This document shows positions 44,131 to 56,724 of a DNA stretch of 64,000 nucleotides, one piece after another. Location: NCBI RefSeq assembly GCF_027595985.1, contig NC_073302.1, forward strand, positions 393,318,403-393,382,402. The letters run 5' to 3'. This DNA comes from Sorex araneus. Its lineage: Eukaryota; Chordata; Mammalia; Eulipotyphla; Soricidae. The notes below the pieces were generated by a model, which made no database searches, had not been told where the DNA came from, and saw only the letters and a program-made list of their open reading frames with translations. A program made the position numbers and the translations under genes. Within the stretch, counting starts at the first letter, position 1. Each line of letters starts with the position of its first letter.

Positions 44131-45541
44131 AAAAACATATTACTCATAAAATCGAACAATATGAGTAATTTTAATATGACATCACATTTATCTATGATAT
44201 ACTCTAGATACTAGATTAACATGTAGTCTCTTAATAGTAATCAAGCATGTATAAATACAGAGCTAACTTTTGCCACTTTGATTTCTGTCATTTATTCTTA
44301 GGGTATTATCTTTGGATTTCTGTTTGTTCCATGGAGTTGATTTTATATCTGGTGGATTTTGTTAGGTGAAACAGTTTGATACAAAAGTAATGAATAGCTT
44401 AATTTCTTGTGTATTGTAGTGACCAGCTTGGGTGCTTTGCCTTGTCTTGCTCTCTACTGGGTTAGTGTTCTTCACAATCTCACCAAACAGAATTATTATG
44501 GATCCATCACTGAGGTTTTTATGTCTCTTTATAGTGATCTGTCACTGAGTATATGTGTTTCCCTTCTGTGATTTTTCAGACTTTTGTAGGGAGGGTGGTC
44601 AAAGAAGGGGAAATTAAGGTAATTCATATTTAACAGTTTTCTTTCTTTGACTTAGTAACCCAATTTTACTTTATTAGCCTTCTAGCATGAATTTTTATTC
44701 TCATTTCCTTTTAAAATGCTTTGGTAACTACAGCTGCTAAGTTAGAAAGTTTAGTTTTATTTCTTCTGGTAATAAAGTACTCCGTTATAGACCAGAAAAT
44801 AATTTTGAAGATGAATGGTTTCTGAATTCTGCCTTTACTCCTGTATCCTTGGAAAGATAATATTTGTTTCCAAAATATATAGGACATTAATTATAAATAA
44901 TCTCTGTGAAATTTGGTGATAGTTCTACATAAAGATCTTCAGAACCTAGAAAAAAATCTTTTTTGAGCCATAAAATACTTGAGTTTGGGCTTTTTCCTTT
45001 TAATTATATATTATTTTGCTGGAAAGAACTGCAGAAATAGTATTTATAGGAAGTTTTATATATGAAATTTTAAAGGGTGTTTTTAAAAAGCTTTATTAGG
45101 TTCATTGGATAAAAACAAAAGAGCTAATAAATCTGTACAAATTACTTTATCCTCATATGGTGAGTGTTCATAGATGCCTTAGAGATGGATTTGTAAAACA
45201 TTTTGTGCACATACTTTATGCTTATCTGATTGCTTGACAACCAGCCATTAGCTTGAGCCTTTTTAAGCAAGAGGGAAGAAGACAGAACAGGTTTAGGAAA
45301 ATCAGTCTTTTCTGCTCCCTTTTGGTACAGACACATGCTTTTGTTTTCCTGGATTATTAGATTAATTTCACAATCGACCATGATATAGCCATCCTGTATT
45401 ACCTTTTCTTATCCCCAAATAAGGGGGCAGTCACCTGACTATAGAATTGTATTCGGACTCCTCTGGAACTAAGAGTACCTATAATCTGTCTTCATGAGAC
45501 TTTGACTTTTGGGTTCTATTCCCAAGCAAAATGCTCCCCTT
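44131..45541 (+). other. Intron 1, no exon seen
   Basis: Single-copy-looking AT-rich sequence. Open frames are short and unrecognised. Confidence 0.5.
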
Positions 45542-45556
45542 AAAATTTCAAGACTT

Positions 45557-45750
45557 GGGGCTGGAGCGATAGCACAGCGAGTAGGGCGTTTGCCTTGCAC
45601 GAGGCCGACCTGGGTTCGATTCCCAGCATCCCATATGGTCCCCTGAGCACCACCAGGGGTAATTCCTGAGTGCAGAGCCTGTGCATTGCTTAACCCCTGT
45701 GCATTGCTTAACCCCTGTGCATTGCCGGGTGTGACCCAAAAAGAAAAAAA
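45557..45750 (+). repeat. SINE A with internal 17-bp tandem repeats and TSD
   Basis: Near-consensus head (GGGGCTGGAGCGATAGCACA). The body contains CCTGTGCATTGCTTAAC twice, followed by a third partial copy, at about 45679-45725; consensus has one. AAATTTCAAGACTT flanks it at 45543-45556 and 45751-45764. Confidence 0.95.
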
Positions 45751-45765
45751 AAATTTCAAGACTTA

Positions 45766-46129
45766 TCCTATAGTCTGCTGTCTAGTGCATCATATAGCCT
45801 CTTTGTGGAACATCTTTGTGTATTGTATCTGCTATACTTCTTTTTGTATACTAAATGCTATCTATAAGGTGTTTGTTTTCCTATGAAGTCTCCCAACAAT
45901 CTTCCTGCTAGAAGTCAAGGCTTTCTCTTCTTAATTGTTGATTTATACCATTTTTGTAGTAATGATCATAATGCATCTTGTATGCTACTTCAAGTAATAT
46001 CTATACAATAAAGGAGCATAAATGCTCAAGTATTATAGGATTTTTTTTACCCAAGGAATCCTTAATGAAACGGAGTGCTGATATTTTTTTGCATACACGA
46101 GTCAGTTAATTCTGGTATATTCTTTCCTT
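45766..46129 (+). other. Intron 1, no exon seen
   Basis: AT-rich, without signals that I recognise. Confidence 0.45.
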
Positions 46130-46940
46130 TTGAGTACCCTAAACCCAGTATACTACCACTTGTGTGTTGTCTTTTGCTTATTTGATAGCTTTTCTGTAGC
46201 TTACTCATGTTTCTGTGATCACTTAGAGAATAGTTTCAAAGATGGCATAAGAAATGTGTATCCTTTTATACAGGTTCACTAATTGTTTACATTTTGTTCC
46301 AATTGCTTTATTCTTTCCTTGAACCCTAGAGAAGTAATTTTAAGATGTCTCTTTTCTTTCCTAAGAAGAGTGCATCCTACTTTGATTATCAAAATAAGAC
46401 TATATCTAGTGACACTTGCTTCATATCTAATCTACAATTCATATTCAGATTTCATCAGTTCACATAATGACTTCTATAACTATTTCCCTTCCCAGTTTAA
46501 CATGTAGTCATGGATTCCATGACTGTGTTGCACTTTTATTCTACTCTGGAATTGGTCACTAATTTTTTTTTTGCTCTTTAACATTTCTAAAGGAGATACA
46601 TACGTTCTTTTGTAGCACTTCCCTTAAATTGAATTGGTGGGATATTTGTCCATGATTCAATTGAGGTTATATGATTTTGACCCAAGAAATACATTTAATA
46701 AATTTCCAGCACACTTTGGGTGTGGTCCGTCCCCAGAACCCTTTCCCCTAGACAAAACAAAAACATAAATATAAAATGTCAATTTGGGACCACACCCAAA
46801 GTGTGGTGATACCTGATAGATATTTTTCACAATATTGGTGATTAACTTTAATTATTATGCCTATAAAGACCTTACAGTTAAGACAAGACTTTTCCCCTTG
46901 TGATCAATTAGTAATTTGTAAGCAATGCATTTATACCATA
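46130..46940 (-). repeat. Old L1M 3' region (antisense)
   Basis: GACACTTGCTTCATATCTAA, TACAATTCATATTCAGATTT, ACTCTGGAATTGG and GATTAACTTTAATTATTATG keep the order of an inverted L1M 3' region. A short insertion with an inverted repeat lies at 46710-46805. Confidence 0.65.
46710..46805. repeat. 19-bp perfect inverted repeat
   Basis: CACACTTTGGGTGTGGTCC (46710-46728) is the exact reverse complement of 46787-46805, with a 58-base A-rich spacer. The arms recall a SINE A body end (GTGTGGTCC), so two opposed tiny SINE scraps or a small foldback insertion are both possible. Confidence 0.85.
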
Positions 46941-47870
46941 CAAATATTTTAGTCTTTAAACCTTTGATCAGTAAAATGTTTTATCAAACATGCTTATCTA
47001 ACTTCATTATATTTTAATTGCTATATTATTGAAAAAATTTATTTCAATATAAACAGCTAAATTCTGATTTTAGTCAATAGTTTTGATTATTTTGGTGTGC
47101 AGATTTGGAATTGGCATAGATTCAGCCAATGAGAGTCCCTTCAAGCTAATCTCTACGCCACTTTTACCTGTTTCCTTTCTTCCTTTCTTATTTCTTTCTT
47201 CCTTTCTGGGACAAGATATTGTAGGCATAATTTTATTCATAAAATATACTTTTTATTCTTTAAATTTTGAATTATCTCTTTTCCCTAAGTTCCCTGATTG
47301 TTTAAATGGAGGACAGAATTTATAAAGCGAGGTCTGGGAACCAGTCATATTTGTTACATTGGTTGCATTTTTTTCCTCTTGGTCTTCTTTGTAAATATAG
47401 ATAGAAAGTGTATGCTTGTTTGTGTACATACAAAGATACATGCACATGTGTACATATATCTTAAATTATGTATATATTTATATTAAAACTACAATCTGAT
47501 AACTTCAATTACACATAGCTGGTGTTTATATCTTCCTCCTTTCTATGTTTGTATCACCCTTCAATAGTGAGAAAATTAGTTTCAGTTATAGTCAATGTTA
47601 ATATTCATTTGCTCAAGTGTAAAGTATATTGAAAATAGCTTAAAATTTTCCACCCCACAATACTCAAAGGCAAGCAGTTTTTCGTTTTATGTGTATACTG
47701 TTTTTGTCCCTTCCTCAGTTGGTTAATACTTAATGTAGCTTCTACATCTTATTGTAAATAATTTTGCAGTATATATGGGTCACAATCTATTTCATTAAAC
47801 TTTTAAAATTTGGGAATAGATACCCATATGTAGAATTTCATGTGTATACACACACACACATACTACACAC
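46941..47870 (+). other. Intron 1, no exon seen
   Basis: AT-rich. It includes a CTTCCTTTCTT-type run near 47175-47208 and a short CA run at 47848-47860. Confidence 0.5.
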
Positions 47871-47875
47871 ACAGA

Positions 47876-48018
47876 TGTTTTGGGGCCACACTTTGCTGTG
47901 TTCTGGGCTCTGTGCTCAGGGATCACTCTTGAAATGGTCATGTGCAGCACCAGGAATCTAACTGGGGTCAGCCACGTGTAAGGCAAATGGTTTATCCCCT
48001 GTGCCAGTTCTCAGATCT
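47876..48018 (-). repeat. Old SINE A-like copy
   Basis: TTTTGGGGCCACACTTTGCT, CTGTGCTCAGGGATCACTCT and GCAGCACCAGGAATCTAACT. Confidence 0.7.
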
Positions 48019-48400
48019 GTATTGTTTTACCCTTTTGAATGATCCTCAAGCTGCTTTCCGTGATGACTGTATCAGTTTACATTTCAGGCAGCAGTGCATG
48101 GTGTTCCCTTCTCCTCATATCTTATCCAGAATGGTTGTTATTACAGGTGTGAGGTGATACCCTATTTTGGTTTTTATTTACAGTTCCCTACTAATAAGAG
48201 CTGACAAGTAACTTTCTGTGCTGATTGGTCATCTGCATATCTTCTTTGAGAAAGTGTCTATTTTATCTCACCCAATTTTTAGGCAGTTTTTCCCCCCCAA
48301 AGTTGTTGAATTTAGTGAGTTCTTTATATGTTTTGGATATTAACCCCTTTTCAAATGTATGCTGTACAAATATCTTTTACCTTTCAGTAGTCTGTCTATG
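48019..48400 (-). repeat. L1 3' region (antisense)
   Basis: TACAGGTGTGAGGTGATACC, CTGATTGGTCATCTGCATAT, CTTCTTTGAGAAAGTGTCTA and GTTTTGGATATTAACCCCTT are the classic inverted L1 blocks. Confidence 0.9.
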
Positions 48401-48421
48401 AAAGCACTTTTTTATGTGGCT

Positions 48422-48646
48422 GATTGCGAAGTGGGTAGGGTACTCACCTTGCACACGGCCAACCGGGGTTTGATTCTTCTGTCCCTCTTGGAGAGCCTGG
48501 CAAGCTACCGAGAGTATCTTGTCCCCACGGCAGAGCCTGGCAAGCTACCTGTGGCTTTGATATGCCAAAAACAGTAACAAGTCTCACAATGGAGACATTA
48601 CTGTTGCCTGCTCGAACAAATCGAAGAGCAAGGGGATGACAGTGAT
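48422..48646 (+). repeat. SINE B
   Basis: Begins within the head (GAAGTGGGTAGGG) and runs to a short GACAGTGATTG tail. It interrupts the L1 sequence, which resumes at about 48660. Confidence 0.92.
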
Positions 48647-48654
48647 TGTTTATT

Positions 48655-48875
48655 TGTTTATTTGTATATTTTTCTTTGTGAAATTTCTGTTGAAGTCTTG
48701 CCGATTTTAAATTTCATTTCCCCTACCCATTACTAATTTGTAGGAGGTCTTTATATACTCCATATGAGAAGTATTTGCCAGAAGTATATAGTCTAGGTAT
48801 TTTTTCTTGTCTATGACCTGCCTATTTTCTTCTCTTAATGTTATCTATTTTAAGCAGAAATTTTATTGTATTTTA
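48655..48875 (-). repeat. L1 fragment (antisense)
   Basis: TTGAAGTCTTGCCGATTTTA, GGAGGTCTTTATATACTCC and AGAAGTATTTGCCAGAAGTA continue or duplicate the L1 sequence on the other side of the SINE. Confidence 0.65.
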
Positions 48876-48879
48876 TTTG

Positions 48880-49041
48880 GGGGTTTGGGACACATCCAGT
48901 GGTATTCAGGAGTTACTCCCAGCTCTGTGCTCAGGTTCTGCTCTGAGATGTACTTGGGGTACCTTTAAGAGGAAGAAATTGAACCCAGGCCTTCTGCATG
49001 CAAATTTTGTCATTAGCTAGTTGTTCTAGCTGTTTGACCCT
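48880..49041 (-). repeat. Old SINE A-like copy
   Basis: GGGACACATCCAGTGGTATT, CAGGAGTTACTCCCAGCTC and GAAATTGAACCCAGGCC. Confidence 0.7.
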
Positions 49042-49196
49042 AAGTGGGGATTAAATTCAAAAAATAATTAATGTTAATTTTTTTAATGTTTAGTGCATTT
49101 ATTAGTTGCTCATAATTTGTATTTTAATACCAATATTACACAATTTCCCTTTCTTTTTTTAGGTGGAACTGATTTTCTAAAAAATTTATTTAGTCA

Positions 49197-49370
49197 GGGG
49201 CTGGAGAGATAGCACAGTGGGTAGGGCGTTTGCCTTGCACGCGGCCGACCCGGGTTCGAATCCAAGCATCCCATATGGTCCCCTGAGCACTGCCAGGAGT
49301 GATTCCTGAGTGCATGAGCCAGGAGTGACCCCTGTGCATCGCCGGGTGTGACCCAAAAAAAGCAAAAAAA
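49197..49370 (+). repeat. SINE A, young copy with TSD
   Basis: Near-consensus from GGGGCTGGAGAGATAGCACA to GGGTGTGACCC and AAAAAAAGCAAAAAAA. The flanks are AATTTATTTAGTCA (about 49183-49196) and AATTATTTAGTCA (49371-49383), differing by one base of slippage. Confidence 0.95.
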
Positions 49371-49383
49371 AATTATTTAGTCA

Positions 49384-50130
49384 TTGTGAACTTAGAAAGT
49401 TATTTATGATTGGGTTTCAGGCATACAATTATTTTTTTAACATTGATCCCTTCACCAGTGTCCCCACCCCACCTCTCTTTGCCTCCCACCTACCAGTTTG
49501 CCTCTATGAGAGACACTTTTTAAAAATCAAGTTCTTGCACTGGGGGTTACAGTGTGATCACTGACAGAGTTTTATATATAACACTTACCCACCTTTCAGC
49601 ACCTCCTCCTCCTTCTGGTTGAACGATTTTGTCCACCATAGTTGATACCCTCTCCCTGACCTAGCCCCTCCCCACCTCAAATAACTTGTTTCCTAGGACT
49701 GCCAGTTCTCATGTTCTTTGTTTCCATAGTCTTTGGAATTTGTTATTCCCTAATGGGAATTTTAATAGTCTTATTTACCTTTTCTCTTCTTTGATAATTG
49801 TGGAAATCTTTACCTACCCCTTTTGTCAGGAAGATGGTCTATAATCCATATCGAAATGAATTTTTCATGCAGGTTATGGCAATAGGAGGTGAGATTTATT
49901 TTTCCATAGGGACATTCTGTTGTTGAAGCAACATTTGTTGAAAATACTCTCCATTAAATTAGTTTGGCACCATTTGGAAAATTAGCTGCCCGTGTGAGTT
50001 CCTTGAACAATTTTAATTGTAATCATGACTTTGATTTTTGTTGAGTTTTCTCATTGTATTTTAAATAGTCATAAAAAACGTTTACTCAGTTTTTACCACA
50101 AGCTTGTTGTGGTTTAACTATGTATCCTCT
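49384..50130 (-). repeat. L1 3' region (antisense)
   Basis: The tail blocks GATTGGGTTTCAGGCATACA and TTCACCAGTGTCCCCACCCC come first. Further upstream L1 sequence follows (GTTGAAGCAACATTTGTTGA, TTTGGCACCATTTGG). Confidence 0.85.
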
Positions 50131-50599
50131 TCTTCAAATACTAGGACAAATTAGTTTGTGATTTGCCCCAGGGCAAAATCTATTACTGGGGTCCAGTCTA
50201 TGTACATTTTGCTTCTCTAAACATTTTTTTTCTCTCAACATTATTTTTCAAATGTTCCAAATACTTCCTGAGTAGTTTCATTCTCACCGTATTTGGAAAT
50301 GGAAGCTTTAATAATGTAGTAAATTAGTTTTTCATTTTTTAAAGCATTTTATGTTATGATGCTGATATGAAATATAATAAAGGCCACTGATAATGCTTCT
50401 TCTCTCTCCCGACTTTTTAAATTTTTTTTGCTCCATCAATTCAATCTATATGTATGGAACTTCTATTATAAACTGTGTCATTGTGACCCATAGGATAAAT
50501 GGTAATTGGCTTTTTTTTCCCGATTACATTTCATAAGCCTTTGATAACATTTTAGAGCATAGACACTGCTGAAATTTGCCATAATGGGTTCCTGCACTC
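50131..50599 (+). other. Intron 1, no exon seen
   Basis: AT-rich, with poly(T) runs and no signals that I recognise. Confidence 0.45.
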
Positions 50600-51960
50600 A
50601 AGCTATAAAATATGCACACACATATGCCTGTGCATTTCCCCAGCTCCTTGGGTGAAAATTAGGAAGCTGCCTTGGAGAACTCATTACTCGAAGCTCTAGG
50701 CTACTGCAGAGAGGTATCATAGCTCTCTTCATACTGTTCATTTTTCCATGGTTGGCGATTTTCATTTGTAATCTATTTATCCTTTGGAGGAAATTACTCA
50801 AAATTGCCTCATTTCTCCTTCCCCACCTTTTGGTTTTCACCTTTAGTGCCTGATGGTTTTCGGGCTTCTTCTCCAAATAATATGCCCCATAGCTTTCATG
50901 GTAAGGATGAGTGTCCATAATTAGGTGCTCCGTTGATGATGTGCCTCCAGGAGACATCAGTGTGCGACCTTGACAGTGTGTGTTTGGAGAAAATGTGTTG
51001 GTGACTGTTGTTATCTCGAATCCACTGCAGCTGGGTAAGAATAATGGCAAATGACAAGGCAGGCAGGCTCAAGGCTCCCACGAAGAGTTGTTTTCAGCAG
51101 CATCTTTTATACCGAGGCCTGTCAAAGATGCTTAGTTTGTGGTGGGGGCGCCACAAGGCTGACAAGGCAGCAACATTATGTTGAGAATGTGGACACATAT
51201 TGAATTTATATTAGCTGCTTTTGTCAGGCCAAGTGCAAGTACATAATGAAATAAGTAACGTGTATAGCCACATTGATTTTTGTTTCAGACTAGGGCACAA
51301 GAGGCCGAGCCTGTTCTCTGGTGTTCAAATGGGGGCCGATCTTTAGCCTGCAGCTCTTTGGCGTTGGTTTCGGAAACCAGCCCGTTCTTTCTTTGTTGTC
51401 CCTACCCATCCAGGAAAGAGGGGCATCTGTTGTCATATTCATTATTTATCTGCGAGAAACAGTTTTCCCTAATTATCTACACTGCTGCCGGAGGCCTGGC
51501 GGGGCTCTCTCCCGTTTGAAAGGATAATAGGCCTGAATGTTGTTCATACGTTTTAATTAGTGAGCTCCCGACACGGCCAGCACCTCACCCCCAGCTCCAC
51601 AGAGGGCTTTGTAGATGGGAACCTCCACAGCCAAAAGAGAAAAAGACCTGGAAACACAGTCTTACAGCTACGTTTGTCTCTCACAGCAACAGACGCAAGC
51701 ACGTTATTGTCTCAGCACTGTCATTCTGTCTGTCCCTACCACGGGGGCAGAGGTCTGCTTTCTCACTCATTTCCTTTGCTTTCTTTCTATTGTCCCTTTT
51801 CCAGCTTGGGGAGAAAATCGGCTCTTCACTCCGGAACAGCCCAGTTCCCATTCCAAAAGATTATTTGATCTCCTGTTTTCTCTCACAGACCCTCTCTGCT
51901 CCTTCATGTCAGATCAAAGCATTTGAACCACGAAGAACATTTAAGGAACTTCTGAGCTCT
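50600..51960 (+). promoter_or_regulatory. Candidate conserved non-coding block
   Basis: About 1.4 kb without repeats and with balanced base composition, unlike the AT-rich flanks. It contains compact motifs such as TTAATTAGTGAGCTCCCG and CCTAATTATCTACACTGCTG (homeodomain-like TAATTA cores). Open frames on both strands (for example 50598-51050 minus) resemble no family. I infer an intronic enhancer candidate; no conservation data were available. Confidence 0.4.
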
Positions 51961-52279
51961 TAAGTTTTGGATGCTCAGTGAACATTGAGGTTCTGGAGTT
52001 TCATAAGCCTAACATTAGAAATCTAGGACTCAAAGAGAGGGGCCTTTGATTGGTCCCCTGCCTGTTAACAGCCTTGGGGAATAGGTAGGTCCATCTCACC
52101 TCTCATCACTAGCCTGTCTTTCCTTTGTAAAAATTCAAGGCAGTGTCTATCATCCATTTTCCCTTTTCCCCCCTTATCCTTTGATAAGAAACTAGAAGCT
52201 TTTCCTCTCTTGGCAAATTAACTTGTGACTTTATAGTTTTATGAATTCTTTTATTAGCCTAGTTTTGCTGGGGTAGGGA
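51961..52279 (+). other. Intron 1, no exon seen
   Basis: Single-copy-looking, continuing the repeat-poor stretch. Confidence 0.45.
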
Positions 52280-52558
52280 CTAGGGGATTGCACTGGGGTG
52301 TAGGTCTTGTCTTGTAGGTGTGAGGCCCTGGGTTTTACTGCCCAGCATCACATGATCCCCTAAGTATCCCCAGGTATAGCCTCAGAGGCCCCTCAGCATC
52401 TCTGCAGACAACCTCCAGTTCCACTAGACCTGAGCAGCATCACAGGGCCAGGTCAGGGCATTGCCCCCACCAGACTGGTTGGCCTGGTATCACTGTGCAT
52501 AGCTTCAGACCTCCTTAGCACAACTTGTGAGAGCCCCCCGGTCCCTCAAAAAAACTTG
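52280..52558 (+). repeat. Old SOR-like SINE
   Basis: GTAGGTGTGAGGCCCTGGG, CATCACATGATCCCC, AGACCTGAGCAGCATCACAG and a short A tail. The long second half resembles 5170-5395. Confidence 0.6.
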
Positions 52559-53562
52559 TATGCAAATGGTATAATTTCTTTGAGGAACATAAAACTGATC
52601 TCTGACTCTGTCCTAAGTGTTGTCACCCCCTGGTGCATGCTAAGAAATTCTTTTCTTATTTCACTTTAATAAATTAAGTTTTCATCCCAGAAGTGGTTGA
52701 CCTGGCAGTGCATGAGTCCCTACTGTCATGCAGTGCTCATGGGCCACTTAGACCTTGCCCACGTGGATGGTAAAAGCCTACAGTATTTGTCATTCAAGAA
52801 AGGAAAGAGCAGCCATACCAATGGCAACAATTAATTTGTCATTGGCATCATATCAAGAAGCAATTGTGGCTAACTGGACGGGGATGGCTACTGCATAAGA
52901 AATCTCTAACCTTCAGCCCTTTTCTTTCTCCTTGAGGTCGTCTGTATTAGAGCTGGGGATGGGCAGGAGTTGAGGGAGCCTGTCTGCCCTCTCCCTTGGA
53001 GATGGAAACTCGTAATGGGTGCAAAGTACATTTAGTATTACAAGGGGTGGACAGGATTTGAGCAAGATGATTAATTTTTAAATTAGAAGTGATTAGAAAC
53101 ATTGGATTGGACTGAGACATCTTTAATTGGAAAATTAAAAATACAAATGGAATCCCTGACTTGGCATTGGTAAATTTTAATGAAAAATAAGAAAAGCCCA
53201 AAACACTGTGTTAAGACTCTTTAGCCACATTACAGGATAGACCAGCATTGACTTGAAACTCCTGTGGATCACAGTTTATTCCATTTAGTTCAGATGTGCA
53301 TAGAAAATAAAGCTGTTTCATTTCATAACAGAGTCTCCTCAATCTGTCTAGCAACACATCTACCCCTTCTGGGATTTTATCTTAACCAAGGGAACTCTCA
53401 ATGTACCAGTCTTGCCATACCTATTGCATAACTCTTCTTGAACAATAATTTAGGAGGCTGAGAAAGTGACTTTCTGCTTCTTCCAGTTTGATCAAGGTTT
53501 CCTTCTGTCATTTCTTGGCAGAATGTTTTCCAGGGAATCTAAATTAGGAAAGAAAACAGTGC
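52559..53562 (+). other. Intron 1, no exon seen
   Basis: Single-copy-looking sequence without recognisable repeats. Confidence 0.5.
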
Positions 53563-53721
53563 ACTATTATCTCTGTTCCATACTAGCCCACTTAATCCTC
53601 TCTCTGTTCTGAGCTACATTATTTCCATTTAAAACGAAGAGCCTTTTTTCTAGCACAGGTAGTCAGTGACAGAGCTGAGCTTTAAATCCCTCGCTCCGTG
53701 ACGCTGCACCCTGTTCTTTTC
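53563..53721 (+). repeat. MIR remnant
   Basis: CCACTTAATCCTCTCTCTGT, CATTATTTCCATTTAAAACG, GGTAGTCAGTGACAGAGCTG and AGCTTTAAATCCCTC follow the MIR order. Confidence 0.75.
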
Positions 53722-56720
53722 AGAATATGCAGTTTTTCCAGGTCAGCACTCTTTACAGCGTACGCCCATTTTGTCAGAAATTCAGCAGCACAGTTGCTTT
53801 CTGATATGGGTCACTGGATGGTATTTTGTTCCCTTGATTGAAAACATCAAAATGATCACACTTCCCTGATGTTTTTAATTAGTCAAGCTGAAGCTTGTGA
53901 TGTGAAGCCAATGACGGAGTGGGTTCATTTCCTAGTGTATATTCTGTGCAATATTTGCAGTGTGTTTGGCATTTGTTTAGATTAATGGCAAAGGCAGAGC
54001 AATGACAACGCAGCAGCAAAATAAATGGCTGTCTCAGAACCCCCAGCGCGCCAGGGACACTGCAGGTCTGACACTGACATGGGCCTATGAGTGATTCCAG
54101 GCCTCTTTGCTCTCCTACACTTCCTCCTCCTGCATCTCCGATGTGACTTTTATTTCTAAGATATCCACTTGTTTACTGGAAAAGAAGTTCACAAGGTTTA
54201 TCTCCTGGGTTTGGAAAAACCATCCTTTTAGTTGCAAAGAGAAGCTCTGTCTAAATAGGCATTTTATTAAATTTGCAATTACCCAAACATGCCACATTCA
54301 CCTCTCAGCTTCTTTTATAATGGTGTCCTCTCCTGCTTTTTTTTATTTTTAGAAATAAAGAGAGAGAGAGAGAGAGAGAGAGCCTACCCTTTGCTGATAA
54401 GTGTTAACCAGGACAGTTTCATAAGGGACGATGTGATGGCTTGCAGGGGAGGCTGTCAGATGCCACATTCAGCTTTCAGTGGTTCATGAGGCATTTTGTC
54501 TTGCATATGGACAGCAATGTGTTCCCCGTAAGGTTAATCTGGCACTTGGGGATGTGTTTCTCAGTCAAATGCCGGAAGTTCTGTATGGCACTATTTTTAG
54601 TCTAACACCATCATTCCTAGGTGTTGACCTTGAGACTTAATTAAAATTGCTCTGTTCTGAAAACAGATAAAATATTAATGAGAGCCATGTGCATGAATCT
54701 TTGTTATGAAAAAAGCTAAGAATTTTATCTTTGGGACTTTTGCACCATCAAATTATTCTGAACCCACAGGAGTTCATGTGGAAGCAAAGAATCTGTTCAG
54801 TACAATGTAGAGTTAGCCTCTTTACAGATAGGTGAAATACAGTGCTAAAACTGCCCCGAATGCTGCTATTGCAGACAGGGCTTGTTGCTGTGCCCCTGGG
54901 GAGCTTTAGCTGGGTGCTTTAGTAGGTGGGTGTTCTTGATAAAGCTCGTGTGCTATCTCAAGAAGCTTTTGCATTATTCTAATGAACAGAGTACCAAGGA
55001 GATGCAGAAAGCATGACTGTAGGTACTGACCTAGTTTTCTATTTATGCTCCAGTTTCAAAACACTTACATTCTTTACTCTGAATTTTACATACTTAATTG
55101 ATTTTTTTAGAGTTGAATAATCAAAATGTTAACTGATAGATTGCACCATTTACAAAGACTAGTTGAGTTACCCTATAGAGTTTACTGATCAAAGCAAACA
55201 TAGTTAAATAGTTTAACTATTTCCTTCTAGTACTTCTGTTGAGGGAGGTTGGGTTCTTTGTTTCTGTAGCAGAAGAAAGCACATGGCTCAGGGATTAAAA
55301 CTCTTACCAAAAATTACCAGAAAATTAAAATACTGACAGTGTTGCATAAATAAAATAGAATTCACAGTGTTCAGCCCTTCAGTGTTCTTAAGGGCTGCTC
55401 TGGGGATGCCAAGAAAAGGCCATGGTGCTAAAGTAGGTATTTTGCCAATCTTTTTTGGTTAATACTGATTGGATAATTCATTAGATATTTCTTTTTAACT
55501 CTTTTCTATAACAGTATATTATAGATAAAAACAAAAGTAAGAAAATGGGAGGTAACAATGAAGCCAATTGGATACTTTTGGGGTTAATCTCACTAAAATA
55601 TCAGTAAGTTTTAGAAAAAGAAATTAAGTTATCACAAGTCTCCATTAGCCTCCATTTTATTTAACTATCACTTTCTTGTATCAGTATTTTTATGATTCTG
55701 TTGATTGAGACATTATAGTCATCTCCAGTTCTCTGAAAAATCAAGGAATTATGTACTCCTAAAAAAGAAACATTGAGCAAAATATACAATTATGTATCAT
55801 ATTGCATATGTCATATATATCTAGTGTGCATATATTATATATGCATATTATATATTTAATAATAAAAGTGTATATACACATATATATGTACTGGCTACTA
55901 TTTCTTTAGCACATCATTATACTTGAGGATATAAATATACATATGAGTGCATAATATTTACATTTAATTTGAAAAATCAATCATACAGTAAAAGTTGTCA
56001 CATAATGTAAAAGTATAGTTTCTGTCACCTCTCTACAGCCATAGGTAGTAAGCTAAGACCATCAATGGAGGTGTGTGTATTTGTCCCTTGTGGGGACATT
56101 TGGCAATGTATGAGTAAATTTTGATGATCATAACTTGGGGATAGGTGGAGGCTTTGCGACTGGTTTTGGTATTTGGAATTCAGGGCTACTTCCTAGTATC
56201 TTATGATGCATGGGACCAGCTATTTCTATCAAATATCTGGTCCAAAGTGTTAGAAGTGCCATTGGAAAATTGTGGTCTAGAACCAAGGTAGGAAGTCCTG
56301 AATTTCAATTCTAGTCCCAGCAGTCAATAAACAGCAAATATTAGGCAAAACTGCTTGTCATTTGTCAACCCAGTTTCCCTATTTTTTGGTTATTTCTTAT
56401 AAATAATAATTCTGGTTGAAATCCCCAATTTTAATATTTCTGAGAGCTAGAAGACCTTGATTGACCTTACCTTAAAATAATGCCTGGGCCAAAACAACAT
56501 GTCTTAGGAAGACCTATTGTCAACATTTTAGAGAGATCTATCCTTCATTAATAATTATTGTTCTCCAGGTATTTCTACAATTTCTCTCATCTTAATACCA
56601 AGATAGATGATTTTTTTTATCTCTTTTGAAGTTATATCCTTAGTAGTTTTTGAGATTACTCATCATATCCTTGATTCCTCAACTTTTTTTGACTGTTAAG
56701 TTCTTTATATTATTATTATT
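53722..56720 (+). other. Intron 1, repeat-sparse, no exon seen
   Basis: About 3 kb with no young insertion. It contains an (AG)n at 54357-54382 and TA-rich sequence at about 55800-55890. Part may belong with the candidate regulatory block upstream. Confidence 0.5.
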
Positions 56721-56724
56721 ATTT

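Noticed and set aside
49197-49270. tRNA-gene-like A and B boxes in SINE heads
   Set aside because: They belong to dispersed SINE copies with bodies, tails and target duplications, not to free tRNA genes.
50598-51050. 150-codon minus-strand open frame in unique sequence
   Set aside because: No recognisable domain, signal or splice context. Non-coding conservation is a simpler reading, though a homology search could reopen it.
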